Assembly (NCBI GenBank): GCA_016928775.1
Contig: JAFGKD010000002.1
Span: 1 to 52,810, forward strand
DNA: 52,810 nucleotides
Direction of reading: 5' to 3'
Origin: Candidatus Zhuqueibacterota bacterium
GTDB taxonomy: Bacteria > Zhuqueibacterota > Zhuqueibacteria > Residuimicrobiales > Krinioviventaceae
Shown here: one piece after another, positions 41,088 to 50,657 of the stretch
Position numbering within the stretch: position 1 is the first letter of the stretch
Layout: each line of letters starts with the position of its first letter
Notes under the pieces: generated by a model
Told to the model about the DNA's origin: nothing
Seen by the model: the letters and a program-made list of their open reading frames with translations, nothing else
The model's database searches: none
Made by a program: the position numbers and the translations under genes

Positions 41088-42677
41088 TTATTCAATACTT
41101 ATATCCAGTTTTTTAATCCCCACTTTTTTCGAGTACGAATCCTCGATTCTCAGACCGAGTGTGTAATCACCGGGATCGAGATCAACGTTTATTTCTTGTT
41201 CGATAGTTTTTTGTTTTTTAATCTCCCGCTTGTTTGATTTTGTTAGCTGACGCATGTTTTCTTGTTGGGTGACTTTGTTCATATGTGCATCAAATACAAC
41301 ATATCGCTCAAGATAAGAGAGCTGAAAAATCCCGTCTTTCTCGGTAAACGTAAACTCGCTTGTCGGCATGCTATATTGAAACACCAGTACCGGGCTGTTT
41401 CTTGTGGTCTGCACGGTCAAATTTTTGATATAGCTATAGCCATCCGGTGGCGGACAATCATAGTAAAAGCCGGGATTAAAAATATAGTGTGTATGCAAAT
41501 ATCGCCAGCGACTCCACTGTGATCGTCGCGGTACCGATCGCATGGACTGGCCATTCAGGGAAGAAATAATAATTGCTCGGCCAAAAATATTTGTGACGTT
41601 GGGCCGAATATAAAATGTGATTCGATCATGTTGAGGATAATACCAAAACTCACCATCATCCGCCATGGTACGGTTTTGTGGTTGTCCGAATTTGATATAA
41701 ATTTCGCCGCGGGCATCCCAGGGCGCGTAATTGTAATTTTCCAATCCATCAAAGTAAGAAAATGAACTTCGCGCAAACTTGACGCGTGACTCAAACTCTT
41801 CTTGTCCCTCATTGTGTTCTGTTGTAGGCGTTGGATCCTGTTTTTTCCAGTATCGGCGCAGCCACTCATTTTGTGCTGCCGCTTCCATTTTATAATAGAC
41901 ATCAAAAGAGTCGGACGGCAATACATGCCACAATCCAAAGTTTATCAGTTCTTTATCGCTCCAGCTATCGTCCTTTTTAGCCATAGCCTTGTACTGGTCA
42001 AAACGATGCTCGGCAAAATAATTCACTCTCTCATTCTTTGGATGAATACGCAAGGTCGCTTTTTTATCATCTTCGATAGCATCACCAATTGTATTCTCAC
42101 CATACAAAACTTCATCGGGGAGGTCTTTAGCTTGTTGTAACTGACTGATGATCTGCTCGGTTTCGACATCAAAATCAACGCGACCTTTTAGAGATTGCAG
42201 AACGGCTAATGCACGCTTGTCTCCCAATCGACCAAGCGCCATGCCCGCCTGATATTGAATGTCGTCATCCTCGTGGTCGAGCTGGGAGCGTAAAAACGTG
42301 TAATATTGATCACCGCGCCGGGCTGCCAATTTTTCAGCCAATACAATTTTATGCTGAATAGCGTCATCCAGCCACATGCTTTCCGGGAATTTTCGTTCCA
42401 AAAGATTAAAGGCTAAAAAGGCGCTGCGATACTCGCCCGTTTTCTCAAGACAATATCCCACCCAAAATTGCGCTTCTTCGCGGTAGTGACTCTCCGGATA
42501 TTCTTCGACAAGCTGTTCATACAATTGCGCCGCAATATCCCATTGCTGATTAAATGAGTGTTTTTTGGCTTCCAGATAGAGTCTGTGCGATCCATCTGTC
42601 TGCAGCGCTAAAACGACTGTTGTGAAAACAATTAAAACAAGCGTCACACAGGCAAATCTATTGTAGCAGGTTGTCAT
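41088..42677 (-). CDS. Secreted TPR / GWxTD-domain protein
   Basis: The open frame extends to 42770, but the ATG at 42677 has GGTG at proper distance and yields a clean signal (CYNRFACVTLVLIVFTTVVLA). Residues about 30-110 form TPR-like repeats resembling the YbgF/BamD outer-membrane assembly type (AAQLYEQLVEEYPESHYREEA, AFLAFNLLERKFPES). A short HEAT-like region (YQAGMALGRLGDKRALAVLQ) follows. The C-terminal half is a GWxTD domain: WLRRYWKKQDPTPTTEHNE, then DARGEIYIKFGQPQ and a beta-rich tail. The GWxTD family is restricted to FCB-type and Acidobacterial lineages and its role is unknown. The gene lies 19 bases after the anti-sigma gene, so the ECF sigma system probably controls it. Confidence 0.82.
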   Translation of the reverse strand: MTTCYNRFACVTLVLIVFTTVVLALQTDGSHRLYLEAKKHSFNQQWDIAAQLYEQLVEEYPESHYREEAQFWVGYCLEKTGEYRSAFLAFNLLERKFPESMWLDDAIQHKIVLAEKLAARRGDQYYTFLRSQLDHEDDDIQYQAGMALGRLGDKRALAVLQSLKGRVDFDVETEQIISQLQQAKDLPDEVLYGENTIGDAIEDDKKATLRIHPKNERVNYFAEHRFDQYKAMAKKDDSWSDKELINFGLWHVLPSDSFDVYYKMEAAAQNEWLRRYWKKQDPTPTTEHNEGQEEFESRVKFARSSFSYFDGLENYNYAPWDARGEIYIKFGQPQNRTMADDGEFWYYPQHDRITFYIRPNVTNIFGRAIIISSLNGQSMRSVPRRSQWSRWRYLHTHYIFNPGFYYDCPPPDGYSYIKNLTVQTTRNSPVLVFQYSMPTSEFTFTEKDGIFQLSYLERYVVFDAHMNKVTQQENMRQLTKSNKREIKKQKTIEQEINVDLDPGDYTLGLRIEDSYSKKVGIKKLDISIE

Positions 42678-42696
42678 GCTCATCACCTTTGTTATA

Positions 42697-43473
42697 TCAG
42701 ACGTTCTCCGATAACGTCTTTTCCAGGCGACGTTGCAGCCGTCTGGATTTTTGCACCATATTCGCTTCATTCACCATATTTCTGATCTCCTGGAACGAAG
42801 ATCGAATTTCTTCATCTTCTCGATTGGAAATTTCCAGCAAGACCAGTTCCAGATGAGTCAGAAATGTAATAATGATTTGATCATCCAGCGCGTGTGCTTT
42901 ACGTTGTACCTGTGCAGTCTTGTATAGAAGCGACTGGGCAATATCCTTGTTCAAAAATATATCATCTTCAGAGGGTTCATCGTTCGTGCTGTTGGCAATC
43001 GTCAGCAAAAGAAGCTCTGATTTTACAACATAGTCCGAGATGAACTGAATATCATCTTTTGTCAGCGTGGTTCGAGGCTCAGAAATTATCTCGGGTGTTT
43101 GAGATGGAAAAAAGAAATATCGCCCGACAAGAATGCCAATGAGCAATACGGCCAAAGAACGTGCCACCCGAAGCGCTGGTGCTCTTGAGGATAAAAGTGT
43201 TAATAAGCGCCGCACAACGTTCACAGCATTTTTCCAAAGCGATTCCGGCTCGTACAGCGTTGCGAGCTGCTTTTTATAGGTACGATAAAGTTTCTTTGGG
43301 ATCGGCTTGCGCTCGAAATTCTGCAAAAGTCTATCAACACTCGTAAAATCAGCTAACAGGTTTCGGCAGTGATCACAGTTTAAAATATGGTTCCGGAGGC
43401 GAAGCCGGTTGTCTGCCGACAACTCATTCTGCACATAGGATACAAGGAGATGTTCAAACGGACAGCTTTTCAT
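42697..43473 (-). CDS. Membrane anti-sigma factor with zinc-finger domain
   Basis: 258 residues. The N-terminal zf-HC2 anti-sigma domain has the HX3CX2C motif (LRNHILNCDHCRNLL, about 27-41) plus the earlier Cys4. One membrane helix (about 105-122, SLAVLLIGILVGRYFF) separates it from an outer domain with helical character and a charged tail (SRRLQRRLEKTLSENV). It should hold the sigma factor of the preceding gene inactive until an envelope signal is received. Four-base overlap with the sigma gene (ATGA). Confidence 0.88.
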   Translation of the reverse strand: MKSCPFEHLLVSYVQNELSADNRLRLRNHILNCDHCRNLLADFTSVDRLLQNFERKPIPKKLYRTYKKQLATLYEPESLWKNAVNVVRRLLTLLSSRAPALRVARSLAVLLIGILVGRYFFFPSQTPEIISEPRTTLTKDDIQFISDYVVKSELLLLTIANSTNDEPSEDDIFLNKDIAQSLLYKTAQVQRKAHALDDQIIITFLTHLELVLLEISNREDEEIRSSFQEIRNMVNEANMVQKSRRLQRRLEKTLSENV

Positions 43474-44060
43474 AACGATTCCTGTATTCCTTTCAAGTGT
43501 TTCCTCATATTTTTCACGGCGCGAAACAGATGAATTCTGGCTGTACTTTCGGAGCAGCCCAAAACCTCGGCAATTTCCTTTGATGATTTTTGATGAAAAT
43601 ATTTCAAGACCGTCGCTATTCTTTGATTTTCCGACAAATTTTGCAGTGCCTTTTCGATTTCGTCGCGTTGCGCCGAGGTTTGTAGTTCTCTTTCGGAGCG
43701 ACGACCTTCTTCCGCTTGTTCACTTGTTTTTTGACGCTCAATTTCTCGAATATTATCTTCCAAAGAGTCGTGTGGTCGCCTCTTACGTCGACGATGTTGA
43801 TCCATCGCCAGATTGACCGTTATCCGATACAACCAGGTTGAAAATTGCGCCCTCTCTTCAAACTGGTGTAATTTTTCGAATGATTTGATGAATGCTTCCT
43901 GCGCGATGTCTTTGGCATCCTCATAATCATGAATCAGATCAAAAGCCAAATACAAAACTTTTTGCTGATACTTTTTCACCAACTTGCCAAAAGCCGCACT
44001 GCTTCCCGACTTGGCAGATTGAACCAATTTGTGGTCTGATTCTCGTGTCAGTCTGCTCAT
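43470..44060 (-). CDS. ECF RNA polymerase sigma factor (RpoE-like)
   Basis: 196 residues. Region 2: DYEDAKDIAQEAFIKSFEKL and FSTWLYRITVNLAMDQHRRR. Region 4: LSENQRIATVLKYFHQKSSK followed by EIAEVLGCSESTARIHLFRA. A charged linker of about 40 residues lies between the two. Encoded first in a three-gene operon with its anti-sigma partner and a GWxTD protein. The ATG at 44060 has no strong Shine-Dalgarno. Such systems usually autoregulate; no clear ECF promoter motif was identified in the 102-bp upstream gap. Confidence 0.93.
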   Translation of the reverse strand: MSRLTRESDHKLVQSAKSGSSAAFGKLVKKYQQKVLYLAFDLIHDYEDAKDIAQEAFIKSFEKLHQFEERAQFSTWLYRITVNLAMDQHRRRKRRPHDSLEDNIREIERQKTSEQAEEGRRSERELQTSAQRDEIEKALQNLSENQRIATVLKYFHQKSSKEIAEVLGCSESTARIHLFRAVKNMRKHLKGIQESL

Positions 44061-44162
44061 TTAGACTTTTGGCACATATTTTAAAATTCACATTTAAGAC
44101 GCTTTGTAGAAAAAGAGCGTTTACAAAACGAGAAAATTATTCAAACGATGGACAAACCAATA

Positions 44163-45341
44163 TCATGTTTCATTTTGTTCAAATCCTTTTGAGCGCGAGC
44201 CACTATAAAGTTCATACTCCAACAGCCGCGCTTCGATGTCGGCAGTATAAAAAATGACGCGGCGAGATGTTTTTAATCCAATTTTTTTCGCTAATGCCAG
44301 ATTGGCAGTGAAAATGTAACCGCGGTATGCCTGGCATTTTTGTTTAAAAAAATCACCCAAACCGACGTACACGGGTTCGAGTGACTTTGTATCCTGCAGG
44401 CGGATACCATAGCCTGGATTGACAAAAACAATCCCGTGTCCGTTGGGCACATTTGTTTCTTGAAAATCGCAGTGATTGAATTCCATGAGGTGCTCGACAC
44501 CGGCGGTTTTCGCATTTTGTTGCGCCGCCCGTATTGCATCGCGGTCGTTATCCGTCAGGATGAAACGAAACTCTGCTTTCTTGCGCGTCTTCGCTCGCAG
44601 TTGGGAGCGAAGATTCGAATAGAAATCCTGATCAAATCCCTTGATGTGCATAAAGCCAAAGTTACGACGCAGCAAACCAGGTGCTTTGTCGAGAGCAATT
44701 AAAGCAGCTTCAATGGCCAGGGTGCCGCTGCCACACATGGGATTGATAAAGTGTCCCTCACCCTGCCAGCCGGCGGCTAACAACAGCGCGGCCGCCAACG
44801 TTTCCTGCATGGGTGCTTTGAGTGGAATTTTCCGGTAGCCGCGACGCGAGAGTGGCTCGCCAGAGGTATCCAGGTAGATCGCGCAATCGTCATTTTTCCA
44901 ATATAAAAAGACCACGCTCTTTGAACGATCTGAGCCGGAATTTGGACGTAAGCCGGTTTTTTCCTTTATTCTATCAACGATGGCGTCTTTGCATTTCAGA
45001 TTGGCAAAACGCGTGTCCGAAATGTTAGGATTCGTGACAGATGAGGTGACGCTCAGGTAACTCGTCGAGTCGATCATTTCTTCCCACGGCACTTTTTTGA
45101 CCGCGCGATATAGATCCTCCGGTGTGCGCGCGTTGAATTCTGCGACGAAATAGAGCACCCTGAGGGCGGTACGCAGCTGGAGATTAAGGGATATCGAATC
45201 ATTTAAAGAACCATGGGTGAACACGCCAAGTTGAATCACTTTGCGAACGGGGAAACCAAGGGCAAGAATTTCTTTACTCAAATATGGCGCAATGCCTTTT
45301 GCGCACGTGACAAGTATGTTTTGGGGGGCAGTATAATCCAT
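44163..45341 (-). CDS. THUMP-domain class I RNA methyltransferase (RlmL/Trm14-like)
   Basis: SAM-dependent base N2-guanine methyltransferase family acting on rRNA or tRNA. The N-terminal THUMP domain (about 50-165) is followed by the methyltransferase fold with SAM motif INPMCGSGTLAIEAALIAL (about 200-218) and the catalytic FVNPGYGIRL, in which the usual N-P-P-(Y/F) reads N-P-G-Y as in many RlmL proteins. Length (about 392) equals the N-terminal half of E. coli RlmL, with no RlmK part, so it is the single-domain form. The frame can start at a TTG at 45365; I use the ATG at 45341 because residues before it add nothing conserved. 102 bases downstream of the sigma gene start region, on the same strand but unrelated in function. 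Confidence 0.87.
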   Translation of the reverse strand: MDYTAPQNILVTCAKGIAPYLSKEILALGFPVRKVIQLGVFTHGSLNDSISLNLQLRTALRVLYFVAEFNARTPEDLYRAVKKVPWEEMIDSTSYLSVTSSVTNPNISDTRFANLKCKDAIVDRIKEKTGLRPNSGSDRSKSVVFLYWKNDDCAIYLDTSGEPLSRRGYRKIPLKAPMQETLAAALLLAAGWQGEGHFINPMCGSGTLAIEAALIALDKAPGLLRRNFGFMHIKGFDQDFYSNLRSQLRAKTRKKAEFRFILTDNDRDAIRAAQQNAKTAGVEHLMEFNHCDFQETNVPNGHGIVFVNPGYGIRLQDTKSLEPVYVGLGDFFKQKCQAYRGYIFTANLALAKKIGLKTSRRVIFYTADIEARLLEYELYSGSRSKGFEQNET

Positions 45342-45366
45342 AGCTTGTGACGTTTTCGAATTCAAT

Positions 45367-45578
45367 TCAGGGTGCAGTTATTTTGTCGCGGAAGGCGTTC
45401 GTATTCGACCAATCAATCGGCCCCACCGCAAAACGATAGGCCAAGCGGGACAAAACAACGTCTCCCCAGGCGTGCCGGAAATATGCATATGCCGCATCCC
45501 ACTGCTCACCAACACCTCAGAGAGCGGAGCGCTGATGTTTTGCCTAAACACGATCTGTGGCGGAATACCTTTTTTCAC
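45367..45578 (-). pseudogene. Possible frameshifted gene remnant
   Basis: Between the M1 peptidase stop and the methyltransferase gene, one minus-strand frame reads GIPPQIVFRQNISAPLSEVL. Near 45515 the protein-like character moves to another frame, reading GEQWDAAYAYFRHAWGDVVL, then SRLAYRFAVGPIDWSNTNAF, and ends at TGA 45367-45369. A single base change would join them into about 67 residues. It could be the end of a decayed gene or a coincidence. I recognise no family. Confidence 0.3.
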
Positions 45579-45598
45579 TGACTACGCCTCATTTCTGA

Positions 45599-47572
45599 TT
45601 ATTTCAGTACCGTCAATTTTTTCACGTCAACAAATTCTCCCACCTGCAAGGTGCACGTATAGGTACCGGATGGTACATTCGTCGCATCCCAGTGGATTGT
45701 ATGCTCACCGGTGTCAAATTGATCGTCAGCTAAAACAGCGATTTTTTCGCCCCGAAGATTGCGGATTGTGAGCAGGACATCCGACCGCAAGGGCACAGTA
45801 AATTCAATGGTCGTTTCGCTATTGAATGGATTTGGAAAATTCTGCATCAATGAAAATCCGGGATATTGCACCGCCAAATCATCTGCGAGCGTATTGACGC
45901 GTTGGACGAGCATCAGAATTTGATTCTCCGGATCGATCTCCGGTGCGACGAACGGATCGAGCTCAAGCGCTGCGTAACCGGTTGACATGTCAGCAATGTG
46001 TATCTTTTCACCAATTTTTACCGGCACGTTCATCGGGAAATGGATGTTTTTCTCAATTTTCCAGGCCAAATGCACTGCCCGATCTTGCAACCAAACCTGC
46101 AGCACAGGCGGTTGTGCCTGGCGCAAATAGACCTGAAAAAACCAGTCTAACGTCTGGTTCGATACCCGCTCAACCGTAGTGATAAACTCATCCGAAGAGA
46201 CCAAACGACAATGGGAGCCATCTTTGACCATTTTGAGCGCGGGATCCGGGTACAGGAATCGTTGCAGGGATTCGAAAAAGAAATCATCGCCGATCACATA
46301 GCGCAGGGTATGCAACAACCAGGCACCCTTGTAATAGATATCCGTGCCATATATTTCCCCGATAGTTCGCGAATCTTTTGGCCCGATGGGATGCAGGTGC
46401 GAAATGGTGCCGCGGAAATAGTGCATTACCGCATTGTAACCGGCCTGGCCGTTCAAATGACCGGCGTACAACGCTTCCATATAAGTCGCAAATCCTTCAT
46501 GGAGCCACATATCTTTCCAATCTGCGGCAGTGAGCATGTTACCCCACCACTCATGTGAAAGCTCATGATAGTGCAGCGGATCAAACGCTTGATCGTAACC
46601 AAATGCCCTGTTACCCCATTTATTGCCATAGGCGATGCACGATTGATGTTCCATACCAAAATATGGCGCCTCGACGGCGGCGTATTTATCGATGCGAAAC
46701 GGATAGGGGCCAAGCAACTCTTCGAGAAATCGCATGTGTTGTGGAATTTGTGGTGCAAATTCTTTATGCCGCCCATAGTTTTCAGGCAAATAGTAGAATC
46801 GCATCGGATATACGCCACCGGTTATGCTTTCATAGGCAAATTCTTCCACCGCAAAAGGGGCTACATAAAAAGAGACGCCGTAATTATTGATAGGTGTAGA
46901 AACAAACCAAAAAAACGTATGCGTGTCATTGTCATTTTCAAAAATATGGCGTAGCTGTCCGTTTGAAATGCATTGCAAATCTTTGGGAACAGTAAAAAAC
47001 AGGGACATGGAATCCGGTTCATCCGATGGATGATCCTTGCACGGCCACCAGATATCCGCGCCATTGTTTTCACAGGACACGCTCACCCACGGTGCGCCGG
47101 ACGGTGTTGAGGACCAAACAAAACCCCCGTCCCAGGGCGGTCGTGGCGCCACCCGAGGGTGTCCATGATAAAAGACCTGTGCCGTCACAAGAGCCCCGGC
47201 GACTCTTTTTCGCCGTATATCAATCCATATCGTTGATCCTTTGCGTTCGTATGAGGTTTGGAGAAGAACATCATGATCCATCACCAGCACCGAATCAATG
47301 CTAAAAGACGCGTCAAAATCCAGGACCAAATATGAGAATGGCCTGACTACCCTGGCGGTAATCGTATTGGAGCCGGCAATGCTCTGCGTTTGCGGATCGA
47401 TATTTAACTTTAATTCGTAGAACGTGACGTCATACAAGGCCTGTTCCGGCATTAAAGACCCGCCGGAGTCATAGGTGTCACCCTGTGACCATAGCAAGGA
47501 TGTCAGAATCACGCTGAACAAAAAAACAGAATTATATACTTTAGGCAAAAATTGCAAAAGTATCTCTTTCAA
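45599..47572 (-). CDS. Secreted M1-family metallopeptidase with sorting tail
   Basis: 657 residues. Zinc site His336-Glu337-X2-His340 and Glu359 (HELSHEWW followed 18 residues later by LHEGF), the HExxH-X18-E of gluzincin aminopeptidases. The substrate-recognition GAMEN motif appears as GMEHQ. The N-terminal M1 beta domain is present (YELKLNIDPQTQSIAGSNTI), and the C-terminal 80 residues are the sorting module (QNFPNPFNSETTIEF, ending KKLTVLK). It starts at a TTG (47572) with no Shine-Dalgarno; no internal Met lies before the signal helix (FLFSVILTSLLWS), so the start stands. It cleaves N-terminal residues from peptides outside the cell. 25 bases after the next upstream gene, likely the same transcript. 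Confidence 0.87.
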   Translation of the reverse strand: MKEILLQFLPKVYNSVFLFSVILTSLLWSQGDTYDSGGSLMPEQALYDVTFYELKLNIDPQTQSIAGSNTITARVVRPFSYLVLDFDASFSIDSVLVMDHDVLLQTSYERKGSTIWIDIRRKRVAGALVTAQVFYHGHPRVAPRPPWDGGFVWSSTPSGAPWVSVSCENNGADIWWPCKDHPSDEPDSMSLFFTVPKDLQCISNGQLRHIFENDNDTHTFFWFVSTPINNYGVSFYVAPFAVEEFAYESITGGVYPMRFYYLPENYGRHKEFAPQIPQHMRFLEELLGPYPFRIDKYAAVEAPYFGMEHQSCIAYGNKWGNRAFGYDQAFDPLHYHELSHEWWGNMLTAADWKDMWLHEGFATYMEALYAGHLNGQAGYNAVMHYFRGTISHLHPIGPKDSRTIGEIYGTDIYYKGAWLLHTLRYVIGDDFFFESLQRFLYPDPALKMVKDGSHCRLVSSDEFITTVERVSNQTLDWFFQVYLRQAQPPVLQVWLQDRAVHLAWKIEKNIHFPMNVPVKIGEKIHIADMSTGYAALELDPFVAPEIDPENQILMLVQRVNTLADDLAVQYPGFSLMQNFPNPFNSETTIEFTVPLRSDVLLTIRNLRGEKIAVLADDQFDTGEHTIHWDATNVPSGTYTCTLQVGEFVDVKKLTVLK

Positions 47573-47597
47573 TTTTTAAAAGTTGCTCGAAAAGTCC

Positions 47598-48572
47598 TTA
47601 TTTCAAGCTCATCAGCTTTATCGTTTTGGTAGCACGAGCGGTGCTGAGCTGAGCAACGTACACGCCGGAGGCGAGCAGCTGGCCATTGTCACCTACGCCA
47701 TCCCAATGAACCTGATAACTTCCGGGCTGCTGCGTTTGATCGACCAGCGTTTTGGCCAATCGACCAAAGAGATCGTAAATCCTGAGCTGCACGGGTGTAG
47801 CAGCGCCGGCCGGCAGCGCATAGCTGATGGTTGTTTCAGCATTAAATGGATTGGGATAATTCTGTGCAAGTATAAAGTCAACAGGATGCGATGGCGTTTC
47901 ATTCACAGCGGTTTCATTTGGCCCCATCAGGCTGAAATTATCGATCGCCACGTCATAAGAGAGTTGTGAACCCCATACGCCCGTTTTCACGCCAAGGAAA
48001 ATGAGCACAGGCTGCCCTGAATCGCCGGGGGCTACAAACACCGCTTCATTCTTACCGTCGCACGCATCAGCCGCAAAGGTTCCATCAATACCGGAGCCAC
48101 TGCAACCAGACCAGGAGTTAAATCCCAAATAGATTTCACTGTTCGAACCGTTCGGCGGCGTCCAGTCTGTGCCATCGATGGGTTCCTCTTCACTCAAGTA
48201 GATCTGCGACCAAAAGCCTTCGGGCTCGGGTAAATTGTCATCCGTTAAATCGAGGAAAGCGGCATTGATCTGGTATTCAACTCCGCCGATGAGTTCGACT
48301 TCCTGCCACACCAGAATGTTGGTATAATCGGACGGCCCACCGAATACTCTGAGGCAGCCTCCCTCGCCAAAGCTCGGCACGTTTTCTGTATAGCCGAAAA
48401 CGGCCTCTGACGGTTCATTGCTTCCCATATCGTAGACAAGCCACTCGGAATCATCTTCAAAACCGCCATTGCGAATCATTTCCTGCGATGTAACGTTGCA
48501 GAAAGTAGTGGCAAAGGTGAAGAGAAAAAATATCATCAGGACTTTCCACACTGTTTGTAGCAGCTTTTTCAT
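47598..48572 (-). CDS. Secreted hypothetical protein with CBM-like N-terminal domain and sorting tail
   Basis: Start ATG at 48572 (AAAGGGA upstream; the frame can begin 15 bases earlier at 48587 without a Shine-Dalgarno). A signal peptide of about 30 residues precedes MIRNGGFEDDSEWLVYDMG, the opening found in many carbohydrate-binding-like (galactose-binding fold) secreted domains. The module ends near ELSYD-type strands with DVAIDNFSLMGP. The C-terminal 85 residues are the sorting module (NYPNPFNAETTISYALP, ending IKLMSLK). No catalytic motif. It may bind glycans or peptides for the M1 peptidase encoded next; this is inference from position only. Confidence 0.75.
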   Translation of the reverse strand: MKKLLQTVWKVLMIFFLFTFATTFCNVTSQEMIRNGGFEDDSEWLVYDMGSNEPSEAVFGYTENVPSFGEGGCLRVFGGPSDYTNILVWQEVELIGGVEYQINAAFLDLTDDNLPEPEGFWSQIYLSEEEPIDGTDWTPPNGSNSEIYLGFNSWSGCSGSGIDGTFAADACDGKNEAVFVAPGDSGQPVLIFLGVKTGVWGSQLSYDVAIDNFSLMGPNETAVNETPSHPVDFILAQNYPNPFNAETTISYALPAGAATPVQLRIYDLFGRLAKTLVDQTQQPGSYQVHWDGVGDNGQLLASGVYVAQLSTARATKTIKLMSLK

Positions 48573-48757
48573 GTTTTTCCCTTTCATAAGTGAGACCAGC
48601 CAAAAGCCGATGAGACTTTTGCAAAATGCACTTGCTGAATAAGTGCGCCATATTTATTATGAATACTAATCAAGATTTTTGTCATGAGCAAGCAGTTTTT
48701 CAGCCATCCTAACATAAAAATAATCATTCAAAGAAAAAGTTGCAGAGAATGACACGC

Positions 48758-48786
48758 TTGATAGTTGGTTGTCTTTTGTCTATATT
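48758..48786 (+). promoter_or_regulatory. Sigma-70-type promoter for the Tat-exported protein gene
   Basis: TTGATA (48758-48763), a 17-bp spacer and TATATT (48781-48786), 36 bases before the ATG at 48822, which has AGGGAGG upstream. Five of six and five of six consensus matches. The rest of the 249-bp divergent gap has no further obvious element. Confidence 0.6.
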
Positions 48787-48821
48787 GTATAGTCCGTCTC
48801 AACTGAATAAAGGGAGGTATT

Positions 48822-50621
48822 ATGGATCGGCGAGATTTTTTCAAAACAACCGGTGTGCTGGCAGTTTCTGATGTCCTGGCACGTCACATATCCCCCGTAA
48901 GCGCCAAAGTCATCAACCAGGCATCGGAAGAGAAATACGCATCGCTTATAGTCAAGGATAACAAAATTTACATTGAGACTTTTAGACTGTCGGCGGTGAT
49001 TGAAAAAGGTTTTATCACCATGTTGAAAAGCAAACGTAGCGGTCAATCGTTGCTGCAGCACGTTGATGTGAACTCCAGCGCTGCTTTGCAGCTCATTTAC
49101 CGTAGTGACGAAACAGTGTCGATTGACAACAGCACATTTGGCAACATTGTGACGCGCGCATTATCGGACAGGCGCGCGGAAATAGTTTTTCATGCCTGGG
49201 ATGGTGATGGCGTTATTCTCGTTTCAGTCGATCCGGAAACCGGCGATATTCTGATTGAACCCTCGGCCTATTCATCGCGCCCCGGCGTGCGCGCATGTCG
49301 ATGGACGCTCAAGAATTTTCGCACTGATCTGGAGCTGATCGCACCTTTTTTTCAGGGGATCAAGCTGAAAATGGACGATCCTCTGATTGCGAATACACAT
49401 TGGCCGTGGCCCATGTATTGGGAGGCGGGATTGGTCATTTTGCAGGGGGAAAACGGTGGTTTCTGGGTGCACGCACAGGATAACCATTATCGGTACAAGG
49501 CACTGCACGTGGGGACTCAACATGAGACGACCTGCCTCGGATTTGACACCGAAGCGTATGGCCCTATTGATGACAACAAGAGCGCCGGCGGATTGGCATG
49601 GCGCATCAATGTATTTGAGGGCGACTGGACAGTACCGACCGAGTCCTATCGCCAGTGGTTATGGAATGCCTATAAGCTGGCCGCCGAGGAAAGCCAACGC
49701 AAGCCCTGGATTTATGATGTCTCCTTTGCTGTGAGCTGGTGTCCTACGGATACAAAAGTACTTGGAGCTATTGCGAAAAAAGTTGATCCCGCGAAAGTTT
49801 TGCTGCATATCCCAAACTGGCGCACGGATCCCTATGATGAAAACTATCCGAATTATATCGCCAGCGAAACAGCCAAGCTGTTTATCAAGCGTGGCCAGGA
49901 GATGGGCTTTCACATGATGCCGCATTTTAATTCGATCGATATGGATCCATCGCATTCGAGCTATGCTTTTTTACTCGATTTCCAGTATCGGGGGATTGAC
50001 CGGCAGGATTTGCGTGGCTGGAGCTGGTACCAGGGACGTGGACTTGGCGTGCCGGAATCGAACGCCAGTCGCTTGCACAACCGCGACAAGAAAGTGATGA
50101 TCAAAGTACACCCGGGATTGGGGATGTGGCGCGCCATCCTGGGGGATGCCATTCTAAAGGCGGCGCAGGTCGATAACCTCGACACCGTTTTTATCGATGT
50201 GACCCTGGTATCGCATAATTTGCACAACTGTCTTGTGGATAGTTTGACCTCAAGCGAGGGCATGAAAAAATTGATAGATCATGTGGGGCACCTTGGCAAC
50301 GGCCTGGTGGTTGGTGGCGAAGGCTTGAACGAGATCACCATGCAAGGTCAGTCATTTGCACAGGCGCACCTGTTCAAGAGCTGGCATGATTCGATAGACG
50401 GCCTTGAACGCGCAGGTGGTTGTAATTTAAATGAGAGGCTGTTTGGTAAACTTTGTCGCACGATTGGCTACTCAGGACTCGGTGGTCGGGATACCAATCA
50501 AGAGTTGCGAATGCGAATACACGCGGAACACGGTGCTATTCCGACAGTGACGATCCGCTCGGCGGATGAGATCGACAATCCGGTCCCGGCGGTTAAACGA
50601 CTACTGGATATGGCGGGATGA
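48822..50621 (+). CDS. Tat-exported putative glycoside hydrolase (DUF6259-like)
   Basis: MDRRDFFKTTGVLAVSD is a twin-arginine signal (RRDFFK). The remaining 570 residues look like a beta-sandwich followed by a TIM barrel. Repeated carbohydrate-type surface patterns occur (HWPWPMYWEAGLVILQGENG, FWVHAQDNHYRY, EAYGPIDDNKSAGGLAWRIN), then a barrel with MGFHMMPHFNSIDMD, VFIDVTLVSHNL and GLVVGGEGLNE. The two acidic stretches IDVT and GGEGLNE would suit the nucleophile and acid/base of a GH-A or GH36-like enzyme, but I cannot assign them. The layout resembles DUF6259 proteins, which are thought to act on polysaccharides. Strong Shine-Dalgarno and its own promoter. The gamma-glutamyltransferase gene follows within 40 bases. 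Confidence 0.7.
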   Translation: MDRRDFFKTTGVLAVSDVLARHISPVSAKVINQASEEKYASLIVKDNKIYIETFRLSAVIEKGFITMLKSKRSGQSLLQHVDVNSSAALQLIYRSDETVSIDNSTFGNIVTRALSDRRAEIVFHAWDGDGVILVSVDPETGDILIEPSAYSSRPGVRACRWTLKNFRTDLELIAPFFQGIKLKMDDPLIANTHWPWPMYWEAGLVILQGENGGFWVHAQDNHYRYKALHVGTQHETTCLGFDTEAYGPIDDNKSAGGLAWRINVFEGDWTVPTESYRQWLWNAYKLAAEESQRKPWIYDVSFAVSWCPTDTKVLGAIAKKVDPAKVLLHIPNWRTDPYDENYPNYIASETAKLFIKRGQEMGFHMMPHFNSIDMDPSHSSYAFLLDFQYRGIDRQDLRGWSWYQGRGLGVPESNASRLHNRDKKVMIKVHPGLGMWRAILGDAILKAAQVDNLDTVFIDVTLVSHNLHNCLVDSLTSSEGMKKLIDHVGHLGNGLVVGGEGLNEITMQGQSFAQAHLFKSWHDSIDGLERAGGCNLNERLFGKLCRTIGYSGLGGRDTNQELRMRIHAEHGAIPTVTIRSADEIDNPVPAVKRLLDMAG

Positions 50622-50657
50622 AAGTGCGACTCGTCATTTCATGAAAGGAAAAGTCCG

